Positions 6,360 through 12,396 of a stretch of 12,396 nucleotides of DNA are shown piece by piece. The notes beneath the pieces were generated by a model. The model ran no database searches. It had not been told where the DNA came from and saw only the letters and a program-made list of their open reading frames with translations. A program made the position numbers and the translations under genes. This stretch comes from Paludibacteraceae bacterium (lineage in GTDB: Bacteria > Bacteroidota > Bacteroidia > Bacteroidales > Paludibacteraceae), in contig JAGPGR010000027.1 of the NCBI GenBank assembly GCA_018055865.1, positions 1 to 12,396 of the forward strand, in the 5' to 3' direction. Within the stretch, counting starts at the first letter, position 1. Each line of letters begins with the position of its first letter.

Positions 6360-7763
6360 TCAGACGCCTTTGCCGCCGAAAATAATTTCAAGTGTCGAGA
6401 GTATGATTTTCATATCGGTGAGAAGATTCATATTTTCCATATATACAATATCGTAATTGAGTCTTTCAATCATTTTTTCGAGCGTATCCGAATAGCCTAT
6501 TTTGATGGGACCCCACGATGTGAGTCCGGGCCGAATCCGATAGAGCAGACAGTAATAGGGTGCATCCTGTATTATTTGATCAATGTAAAATTTTCTTTCG
6601 GGCCGGGGACCCACTATACTCATGTCGCCCCAAATTACATTTATAAACTGGGGAATTTCATCAAACCTGTATTTGCGCATAAATCGCCCCATATTGGTTA
6701 TGCGTTCGTCGTTGGAGCTGCTGAGTTTGGGTGTCCCTTTTTCGGCGTTAACCTGCATGGTTCTGAATTTCAGCATTTCGAACGATTTGCCGTGAAGTCC
6801 GATTCGTTCCTGTTTGAATATCACGGGACCTTTCGAATCGAATTTGATGGCTATGTAAAAATAAATAATGAGCGGTGAAAGTAGTACAAGGCTGAAAAAG
6901 GAGACAAAAATATCAACGGTTCTTTTCACACTAAGTTCCCAATCGGGCATGGTGGGTTGTGTTACGCTCACCAGAGGGTTAAGTCCGTACTTCTGGATTC
7001 GGACTTTTCCGGTAAGTATCTCGTACAACCTTGGAGTAAACTGTATTTCAACATCGAACTGAAACAACTTGTTGATAATACTGAATATTCGTTGTTCGCT
7101 TGCATCGTCCAACGCTACAATCACTTCCTTCACATTCATCGTTTCAATCACTTTACCCACATCGTACAAACTTCCAACAATTTGCCCCGGGTTAATATCC
7201 TTTTCTTGTGTATCTGCTTTGATAAAGCCTGCTACAGTATTGAAATAGGAAGTTTTAGATACTTCGTCCGCTATTCGTTTGGCGTTATCGCCCGTTCCCA
7301 CTATCAGCGTGTTAATCGTCCATCGCTTCTTTCTGAATTGATTCCTTATGCTGGTGCTTTGTATTATTCTGAACAGATAAGTCACTGTAAACAACATCAC
7401 AATCAAGACCACGAGCGAATAATAGTAGTTTTGATAACTTACTACTGCATCGTCGAGCAGCAATACAAAGAATATAATTACTGAAATAGCGACAGTGGAA
7501 AGAAAAGTGGTGAAAAATTCAATCAGTTTGGATTCTTTGATAGGATTAACATAATATCCTGATAAATAATGAATTGCAATACAAAGAACCGGGAAAAGCA
7601 CCAAATTGGTATAGTAATTATAATTCGGCACAAAAACGGAAATTCCGGAGAACAACTGTCCGTCGTTGACCACCCTTCTGAAAACCATAAAAAGCACCCA
7701 TACTAGTACAGCTGCCAAAACATCAACAATCAAGTATCTTGAAATGAGTATTTTTTTATTCAT
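6360..7763 (-). CDS. Polyprenyl-phosphate sugar-1-phosphate transferase (WcaJ-like)
   Basis: This membrane enzyme would transfer a sugar-1-phosphate from a UDP-sugar to undecaprenyl phosphate, the first membrane step of exopolysaccharide, capsule or glycan assembly. Numbered from the ATG at 7763 (467 residues), four hydrophobic segments lie near 8-29, 52-72, 84-103 and 112-133. Next come a Rossmann-like CoA-binding-type domain at 148-245 (TLIVGTGDNAKRIA), a membrane segment at 280-307, and the catalytic bacterial sugar transferase domain. That domain has KFRTM (332-336), FDEIPQ with the Asp-Glu catalytic pair D368/E369, and GPRPE (385-389). A longer form beginning at a GTG (7778) overlaps tsaC by eight bases; the ATG is preferred because it directly precedes the first membrane helix and sits seven bases after the tsaC stop. 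No other glycan gene is nearby. The specific sugar cannot be told; UDP-glucose or UDP-galactose are the usual possibilities. Confidence 0.9.
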   Translation of the reverse strand: MNKKILISRYLIVDVLAAVLVWVLFMVFRRVVNDGQLFSGISVFVPNYNYYTNLVLFPVLCIAIHYLSGYYVNPIKESKLIEFFTTFLSTVAISVIIFFVLLLDDAVVSYQNYYYSLVVLIVMLFTVTYLFRIIQSTSIRNQFRKKRWTINTLIVGTGDNAKRIADEVSKTSYFNTVAGFIKADTQEKDINPGQIVGSLYDVGKVIETMNVKEVIVALDDASEQRIFSIINKLFQFDVEIQFTPRLYEILTGKVRIQKYGLNPLVSVTQPTMPDWELSVKRTVDIFVSFFSLVLLSPLIIYFYIAIKFDSKGPVIFKQERIGLHGKSFEMLKFRTMQVNAEKGTPKLSSSNDERITNMGRFMRKYRFDEIPQFINVIWGDMSIVGPRPERKFYIDQIIQDAPYYCLLYRIRPGLTSWGPIKIGYSDTLEKMIERLNYDIVYMENMNLLTDMKIILSTLEIIFGGKGV

Positions 7764-7770
7764 GCTGTTG

Positions 7771-8346
7771 CTATTCACGAATTATTTGTATCTCGTTTTT
7801 TACTCCAAGCTTAATGATGGAGCTTGCTTTGGCCGGTGTTTTTTCATCTCGTCTGAAATTGACCACATAGTCCACAGCCTGAATAATTTCGCCGGCTATT
7901 TCGTCAAAAAAAGCAGGTGATTTTGTTCCGCTTACATTGGCCGATGTTGATACAATTGGCTTTCGGAACATTTCACACAATTTTTTCGAGAAGGGTTCTT
8001 CAGTTACCCTGATTCCAATTGTTTGATCGTCGCCAATCAGATTTGGTGCCAGATTTCTGGCTCCCGGATATACAATAGTCAACGGATTGGTAGTCAGTTC
8101 AATCAACTCCCAGGCCATTTCAGGAATTTCGGTAACGTATGCCTGCAATTTTGCCGGTGAATCAATGAGCACCAGCATCGATTTGGTTTCGGTCCTTTGC
8201 TTTATATCATACACTTTTTTTACTGCAGCCTCGTTCGTAGCATCGCATCCTAAGCCCCAGATGGTATCGGTCGGATACAAAATGACCCCTCCACTTCGCA
8301 GCACTTCTACGGATTTTTTTATTTCTTCTGTTATTTTCTCCTTCAT
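7771..8346 (-). CDS. tsaC: L-threonylcarbamoyladenylate synthase (YrdC/Sua5 family)
   Basis: The enzyme makes threonylcarbamoyl-AMP from threonine, bicarbonate and ATP, the first step of the t6A37 modification of ANN-decoding tRNAs. The 191-residue product is a single YrdC domain: YPTDTIWGLGCDA (24-36), the basic motif K49-x-R51 with K55 in KQRTETK, VYPGARNLAP (92-101), GIRVTEEPF, STSAN (133-137) and SSIIKL (175-180). It has no C-terminal Sua5 domain, so it is the short TsaC/YwlC form. The ATG at 8346 gives a normal N-terminus. It is the first gene of the leftward run, with a promoter candidate about 50 bp upstream, and it nearly abuts the sugar transferase (7-nt gap), so those two are almost certainly co-transcribed. 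Confidence 0.95.
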   Translation of the reverse strand: MKEKITEEIKKSVEVLRSGGVILYPTDTIWGLGCDATNEAAVKKVYDIKQRTETKSMLVLIDSPAKLQAYVTEIPEMAWELIELTTNPLTIVYPGARNLAPNLIGDDQTIGIRVTEEPFSKKLCEMFRKPIVSTSANVSGTKSPAFFDEIAGEIIQAVDYVVNFRRDEKTPAKASSIIKLGVKNEIQIIRE

Positions 8347-8394
8347 ATCAGGATTAAAACGTAATTAAACTTCTTTTATTTCAAATGTTTTCGT

Positions 8395-8425
8395 CAAAAT
8401 TAATAGATTTTCGTGATAAAAAAAA
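8395..8425 (-). promoter_or_regulatory. Candidate tsaC operon promoter
   Basis: On the minus strand TAATTTTG (8402-8395) matches TAnnTTTG exactly; the base pattern 19 bp upstream is TTTT (8425-8422), a weak -33 element inside a T run. The start would lie near 8388, about 40 nt before the tsaC ATG. It is back to back with the ald promoter. Confidence 0.42.
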
Positions 8426-8435
8426 TTCTTATGCA

Positions 8436-8467
8436 TTTGCTCATTTCAGTAATAGTAATTAGATTTG
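8436..8467 (+). promoter_or_regulatory. Promoter of ald (best Bacteroidota match in the window)
   Basis: TTTG (8436-8439) and TAGATTTG (8460-8467) both match consensus exactly with a 20-bp spacer. The predicted start near 8474 gives a leader of only about 15 nt before the ald ATG, too short for a riboswitch or attenuator. Confidence 0.7.
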
Positions 8468-8488
8468 TAGTCATCAAAAAAAACGGCC

Positions 8489-9691
8489 ATGAATCAACTG
8501 CCAAAAGATAAAAGCAGACTTTTTCCCGAAGAATGCCTGATCAGAGAAATTGCCGGGAAACCACGGCTTTCAATAGGTATTCCGAAAGAAAATCCTGCCA
8601 TCGAAACGCGTTTAGCCCTCACTCCCGAGGGAGTAAGTATTATCACCGAAGAAGGTCACAGCGTTTACGTTCAGCGCGGTGCCGGAGCACCCATGTCATA
8701 CACAGACTTCCAATACAGTGAAGCAGGTGCGTATCTGGTAGAAGATGTATCAGAAGTTTTCGGAGCCGATATTGTGCTGAAAATCACACCTCCCGGTATC
8801 GAAGAGCTGAATCTGATGCAAAATCGCTCCACCATTTTTTCGATGCTTCAGCTAAGCAATCTTTCCAGAGAAGCCATAGAGCTGATGATGCAGAAAAAAA
8901 TGAATGCTTTTGCCTATGAACTGATCAAGGACGAACAAAAAGCTTTTCCGGTAGTCAATTCCATTGCCGAAATTGAAGGAAATACAGCCATAGCAGTCAT
9001 TTCGGATCTGATGAGCAGTGAACGCGGCGGGAAAGGCATACTTCTGGGCGGAGTGGCAGGAATTACACCTCCCGAAATTGTGATACTGGGAGCAAGTATA
9101 ACCGGATCTGTGGCAGCCAGAGCAGCTATCGGACTTGGAGCCATGGTCAAAGTTTTCGATCACGACATCAATAAACTCCGAAAAATACAACACTACCTGA
9201 GTCGACAGGTATTCACATCGGTCATTCACCCCAACGTACTATTCAAAGCACTCGCATCGGCCGATGCCGTAATCGGCAACCTGCGATACATTTACGGTTC
9301 CGAACGATTCATGGTTTCCGAAGAATTGGTAAAAACGATGAAAAAAGGTGCAGTAATAGTTGATTTGAGTGTCGATCAGGGTGGATGTTTTGAAACTTCG
9401 GAATGCCGCACCATGGCAAATCCCGTTTTTGAAAAACACGGAATTATACACTATTGCGTTCCCAATATTTCTGCACGGGTAGGGCGCACATCATCCATGG
9501 CTCTGAGCAATATCTTCACTTCTATTCTGTTAAAAATAGGCCATTCAGGAAGCGTAAAACAATCGGTGGCAGATAGTTCGGGGTTCAGGCACGGATCGTA
9601 TGTTTTCAATGGAGTGATGGTCAACAGACTTATCGGCGATTATTACAACATTCCATCCAATGATATCGGATTACTCCTGGCGGGTTATTGA
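8489..9691 (+). CDS. ald: Alanine dehydrogenase-like NAD-binding protein
   Basis: A 400-residue member of the alanine dehydrogenase / transhydrogenase alpha-subunit fold. Classical Ald reversibly converts alanine to pyruvate and ammonia with NAD+. Family features are GIPKENPAIETRLALTPEG (30-48), in which R41 matches the substrate arginine (R15 in M. tuberculosis Ald), the segment VVNSIAEIEG (155-164), the dinucleotide fold starting IVILGASITG (197-206) with D224 after strand 2, and VDLSVDQGGCFETS (291-304), whose D296 matches catalytic D270. Two expected residues are not seen. The lysine of the KEP motif (K75) aligns with T100 in VLKITPP, and the histidine H96 aligns with Q121 in SMLQLSN. The nucleotide loop is also GASITG rather than GxGxxG. 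Recalled Bacteroidota homologues share the Gln, so this may be a subfamily trait. Expressed from its own strong-looking promoter, with rsh 65 bp downstream. Fold assignment is secure, activity is not. Confidence 0.85.
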   Translation: MNQLPKDKSRLFPEECLIREIAGKPRLSIGIPKENPAIETRLALTPEGVSIITEEGHSVYVQRGAGAPMSYTDFQYSEAGAYLVEDVSEVFGADIVLKITPPGIEELNLMQNRSTIFSMLQLSNLSREAIELMMQKKMNAFAYELIKDEQKAFPVVNSIAEIEGNTAIAVISDLMSSERGGKGILLGGVAGITPPEIVILGASITGSVAARAAIGLGAMVKVFDHDINKLRKIQHYLSRQVFTSVIHPNVLFKALASADAVIGNLRYIYGSERFMVSEELVKTMKKGAVIVDLSVDQGGCFETSECRTMANPVFEKHGIIHYCVPNISARVGRTSSMALSNIFTSILLKIGHSGSVKQSVADSSGFRHGSYVFNGVMVNRLIGDYYNIPSNDIGLLLAGY

Positions 9692-9692
9692 T

Positions 9693-9723
9693 TTTGTTTG
9701 CAATTCTGGCTCTTCTAAATTCG
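9693..9723 (+). promoter_or_regulatory. Candidate rsh promoter
   Basis: TTTG (9693-9696) and TAAATTCG (9716-9723; one mismatch to TAnnTTTG) are 19 bp apart in the 65-bp ald-rsh gap. The start would fall near 9730, about 27 nt before the rsh ATG. No terminator is seen between ald and rsh, so read-through from ald is equally possible. Confidence 0.38.
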
Positions 9724-9756
9724 GATATAATACATTAAAAATGCCAACAACGACCT

Positions 9757-12024
9757 ATGTCAAAACATTATTTAAAGGAACAGGCGGCTGATGAGGAATT
9801 AATTCAGAGAGAATTTGACGGGTTATTGCAGGACTATCTGAACTCAAATCACCGGAAAAAAGTAGATCTGATTACCAAAGCTTTCAACTTTGCACATGCA
9901 GCTCACAAGGGGGTAAAACGTCGTTCGGGCGAGCCCTACATTCTTCATCCTCTGGCTGTAGCACGTATTGTACTCAACGAAATAGGACTTGGCTCTACCT
10001 CCATTTGCTCTGCTTTACTCCACGATGTGGTGGAAGATACAGACTACACGGTAGAAGACATTGAGAACATGTTCGGGTCCAAGATTGCTCAGATTGTCGA
10101 CGGGTTGACAAAAATTTCAGGTGGTGTGTTTGGCGAGAAAGCATCCGAGCAAGCCGAAAATTTCCGTAAACTGCTATTGACTATGTCCGACGACATTCGG
10201 GTAATTCTGATAAAAATAGCAGACCGACTTCACAACATGCGTACGTTGGGCTCCATGCCGCCTGCCAAACAGTATAAAATTGCAGGCGAAACCGAATATA
10301 TATACGCACCATTAGCCCATCGTCTGGGACTTTTTCGGATCAAAACCGAACTTGAAAACCTGAGTTTCAAATACGACCATCCGGAGACATATCACGAAAT
10401 AGAACAAAAACTGGAAGGTGAAAAAAAATCATTAAACTGGTTCTATCTGGAGTTTTCAAAACCCATTTTTAACAAACTGAATGATCAGGGTTATCAATTT
10501 GAGTTGAAAGAAAGGATTAAATCCGTATATTCTATCTGGAACAAAATGTCGTCCCGAAACATACCCTTCGAAGAAGTGTATGATATTCTTGCCCTTAGAA
10601 TAATATTTGAGCCCAAAGAAGGAGTTGACGAAAAAGTACAGTGCTGGATGATCTATTCGGCAATAACAGCGATTTACAAACCCCATCCGGAGCGCATCCG
10701 CGACTGGGTGAGTACACCTAAAGCCAATGGGTATGAAGCATTACACGTTACGGTGATGACACCGGGTGGACGTTGGGTAGAAATTCAGATTCGCAGCAGA
10801 CGTATGCACGATATAGCAGAACGCGGGCTGGCAGCTCACTGGAAATACAAAACAGGACATCAGGATGAGTCTGAACTGGATAAATGGCTGAAAACAATCA
10901 AAGAACTACTTGAAAATCCCGAACCGAATGCCATTGATTTCATCGATACGTTCAAATTAAATTTGTTCGCATCCGAAATATTTGTTTTCACACCAAAAGG
11001 CGACATTAAAACCATTGCCAAAAATGCTACCGCACTCGATTTTGCTTTTATGCTCCATTCAGACATTGGCTATCAGAGCATTGCAGCCAAAGTGAATCAT
11101 AAATTGGTGCCACTTAACACCAAACTTAACAGCGGCGATCAGGTAGAAATTCTTACTTCAAAAAAACAAATCCCTCAGCCTGAATGGCTCAACTATATAA
11201 CCACTGCTCATGCCCGATCCAAACTCCAGAACTATTTCAAAAGGGAAGAAAAAAACCTGATTAGCGAGGGGCAGCGTAAAATTGAAGAAGTTTTATTAAA
11301 AGCCAATATTGCATCCGGTAATGAAAACCTGCTAAAAATACTGAGCTTCTACAATCTTTCCCAACGAAACGATTTTTATTTACAGGTAGGACAAGGATCC
11401 ATCAATCCGGAAGATATTCCGCATGTACTGAAGCCAAAATCACAAAGTGTATTTTCGAAAATTCTTAAGCCATTTGCATCATCGTCGGGAGAGAAGAAAG
11501 AAAAAGAAAAGGAAAAAGCCGAAAATTCAGAAGAAACTCAGGATAAAACGGAAAAAAAGATTGACTTTAAGAAAACCTACAAGCTTAACGAACTCAACGT
11601 GGGAAAATCCTACGAGCTGGCCAATTGCTGCAGCCCCATTCCGGGCGACGATGTGCTGGGTTATGTAACCGACCAGGGAATGATTCAGATTCACAGACGC
11701 AACTGCAGCATTGCTACGGTTATTAAAAGTAATTTCGGAAACCGGATTGTAAACGTGGAATGGGGTGCACATAAAGCACTCACTTTCGTCGAATTGCTCG
11801 AAATCAAAGGTATTGACAAAGTGGGCATTCTGATTGAAATCCTGAAAGTAATATCAGAGGGTTATGGCGTAAACATCAAAAAAATGAGTATTGAAAGTGA
11901 AAACGGACTATTCACCGGCTATTTTGAAGTCATTGTTCGTGACACCGAAGATATAAACAATCTCGTATCAAATTTATTGAAAATCAACGAAATAAATTCT
12001 GTTCACCGGGTTCAGAAAAACTAA
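9757..12024 (+). CDS. rsh: Bifunctional (p)ppGpp synthetase/hydrolase (RelA/SpoT homologue)
   Basis: The 755-residue enzyme makes the alarmone (p)ppGpp from ATP and GDP/GTP and also hydrolyses it, running the stringent response. The order is the long RSH one. The HD hydrolase has H64 in HPLAV, H89-D90 followed by E93-D94, and D156 in DRLHNMR. The synthetase has the R253-x-K255 motif in RIKSVYS, D276 in DILALRI, the GYEALHVTV segment, and catalytic E342 in EIQIRS. The TGS domain covers about 405-468 (EIFVFTPKGD), followed by a helical region. The zinc-finger-like domain has C624, C625, H646 and C650, and an ACT domain fills the end (about 675-755). Hydrolase and synthetase residues all look intact, and RxK rather than the RelA-type acidic motif supports a bifunctional enzyme. 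Residues 577-605 form a charged Lys/Glu-rich linker. The ATG at 9757 gives a normal N-terminus. A terminator follows. Confidence 0.96.
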   Translation: MSKHYLKEQAADEELIQREFDGLLQDYLNSNHRKKVDLITKAFNFAHAAHKGVKRRSGEPYILHPLAVARIVLNEIGLGSTSICSALLHDVVEDTDYTVEDIENMFGSKIAQIVDGLTKISGGVFGEKASEQAENFRKLLLTMSDDIRVILIKIADRLHNMRTLGSMPPAKQYKIAGETEYIYAPLAHRLGLFRIKTELENLSFKYDHPETYHEIEQKLEGEKKSLNWFYLEFSKPIFNKLNDQGYQFELKERIKSVYSIWNKMSSRNIPFEEVYDILALRIIFEPKEGVDEKVQCWMIYSAITAIYKPHPERIRDWVSTPKANGYEALHVTVMTPGGRWVEIQIRSRRMHDIAERGLAAHWKYKTGHQDESELDKWLKTIKELLENPEPNAIDFIDTFKLNLFASEIFVFTPKGDIKTIAKNATALDFAFMLHSDIGYQSIAAKVNHKLVPLNTKLNSGDQVEILTSKKQIPQPEWLNYITTAHARSKLQNYFKREEKNLISEGQRKIEEVLLKANIASGNENLLKILSFYNLSQRNDFYLQVGQGSINPEDIPHVLKPKSQSVFSKILKPFASSSGEKKEKEKEKAENSEETQDKTEKKIDFKKTYKLNELNVGKSYELANCCSPIPGDDVLGYVTDQGMIQIHRRNCSIATVIKSNFGNRIVNVEWGAHKALTFVELLEIKGIDKVGILIEILKVISEGYGVNIKKMSIESENGLFTGYFEVIVRDTEDINNLVSNLLKINEINSVHRVQKN

Positions 12025-12069
12025 GCAACAAACATAAATATATCAACACATTCGGTGACGAAAATAACT

Positions 12070-12110
12070 AACGACTCAGTTTCTTTTTTGACTGAGTCGT
12101 TTATTGTTTT
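12070..12110. terminator. Bidirectional intrinsic terminator between rsh and the right-edge gene
   Basis: ACGACTCAGT (12071-12080) and ACTGAGTCGT (12091-12100) form a perfect 10-bp stem, extended to 11 by A12070-T12101, around a 10-nt T-rich loop. T-rich sequence follows on the plus strand. On the minus strand the sequence after the stem (tagttatttt) is also T-rich. Lying between two convergent genes, it probably ends both transcripts, more strongly for rsh. Confidence 0.82.
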
Positions 12111-12132
12111 ATTATCAGAAAAAATCTACGTT

Positions 12133-12396
12133 TTAATCAGATATCATAACACTTTCCATTTCCCTGAAAACATGCATCTGCAATGCTCTGTCTGAAGTTG
12201 TAACTCCGTCTCTTCCCCTCAGACGTGTGAATACGTGCAATTTTGAATCGACCATTTCAACTTCTGTTTTACTGCCATCCGCATTTCTCATTCCACGGTA
12301 TATCAATACAGCACTAACCGGGTCGGCCGAGTCGTCAGATATGCTTTTATACGTCTTCAATCCGGAGCCTTCGGGCAATGTAATACCGTCCTGAAG
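12133..12396 (-). CDS. Unrecognised protein, C-terminal part only
   Basis: An open frame on the minus strand enters at the right edge and ends at the TAA at 12135-12133, giving the last 87 residues of a longer protein. No ATG at a credible start position is seen. A TTG codon at 12378 opens an 81-residue frame, but the frame continues upstream of it, so the gene very likely begins outside the window. The fragment is mixed and hydrophilic, with a beta-rich feel (PVSAVLIYRG, TEVEMVDSK, LHVFTRLRG) and an ending VFREMESVMISD. No membrane segment, signal peptide, cysteine cluster or known catalytic motif is visible. I do not recognise the family. It converges on rsh and shares the hairpin terminator with it, which supports that it is a real gene. 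Codon use looks like its neighbours. Confidence 0.65.
   Translation of the reverse strand, partial: LQDGITLPEGSGLKTYKSISDDSADPVSAVLIYRGMRNADGSKTEVEMVDSKLHVFTRLRGRDGVTTSDRALQMHVFREMESVMISD

Noticed and set aside
6321..6878. 185-codon open frame on the plus strand
   Set aside because: It is antisense to the sugar transferase catalytic domain, with no motif and no promoter; the opposite strand has complete family signatures.
7764..7778. GTG start extending the sugar transferase by five residues
   Set aside because: GTG is a less likely start than the ATG at 7763, which lies right before the first membrane helix and avoids overlap with tsaC.
9725..9730. TATAAT resembling an E. coli -10 box before rsh
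   Set aside because: Bacteroidota primary sigma factors use TAnnTTTG, and no TTGACA-like element lies 17 bp upstream; the TTTG/TAAATTCG pair is a better fit.
1..12396. Defence island, CRISPR array, mobile element, tRNA or rRNA
   Set aside because: No repeat-spacer pattern, transposase, integrase, terminal inverted repeats, toxin-antitoxin pair or cloverleaf-like sequence was found on either strand.

Overview
The window looks like ordinary chromosomal housekeeping DNA from a member of the Bacteroidota, most likely the Bacteroidales. Several lines point that way. Shine-Dalgarno sequences are absent or weak. Intergenic regions carry the Bacteroidota promoter pattern TTTG / 19-21 bp / TAnnTTTG, and the best copies lie in the two divergent intergenic regions. 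The adenylate kinase is the short-LID type, the Obg protein has an acidic tail and no OCT domain, the alanine-dehydrogenase-like protein looks like the form usual in Bacteroidota, and the gene order hpt-adk-obgE-pgeF is familiar from that group. The genus cannot be fixed from the sequence alone.

Layout, left to right. (1) 1-812, minus: 5' part of dnaN (sliding clamp), cut by the window edge. (2) 813-1022: divergent promoter region. (3) 1023-4292, plus: hpt, adk, obgE and pgeF. A strong hairpin terminator sits between adk and obgE, and obgE and pgeF overlap. (4) 4289-8346, minus: a leftward run tsaC, polyprenyl-phosphate sugar-1-phosphate transferase, CLC chloride channel/transporter with CBS pair, xseB. 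Its last stop codon overlaps the stop codon of pgeF. (5) 8347-8488: second divergent promoter region. (6) 8489-12024, plus: the alanine-dehydrogenase-like gene, then a full-length bifunctional RelA/SpoT homologue (rsh). (7) about 12070-12110: a perfect, probably bidirectional hairpin terminator. (8) 12133-12396, minus: 3' end of an unrecognised gene running off the right edge.

How the genes relate. hpt, adk, obgE and pgeF all handle purines: IMP/GMP salvage, adenylate interconversion, a GTPase, and a purine nucleoside phosphorylase-type enzyme. rsh makes and degrades (p)ppGpp, which in other bacteria binds Hpt and Obg proteins. The leftward run mixes tRNA modification, envelope glycan initiation, anion transport and DNA repair and reads as a housekeeping operon of unrelated functions. 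No gap exceeds 300 bp; the longest is 210 bp. No RNA gene, CRISPR array, insertion sequence, phage gene or defence system was seen.

I found no clearly undescribed system. The points most worth checking are the alanine-dehydrogenase-like protein that appears to lack two catalytic residues, the CLC protein with valine at the usual proton-glutamate position, a lone glycan-initiating transferase inside a housekeeping operon, and obgE sitting 28 bp behind a strong terminator with no visible promoter.
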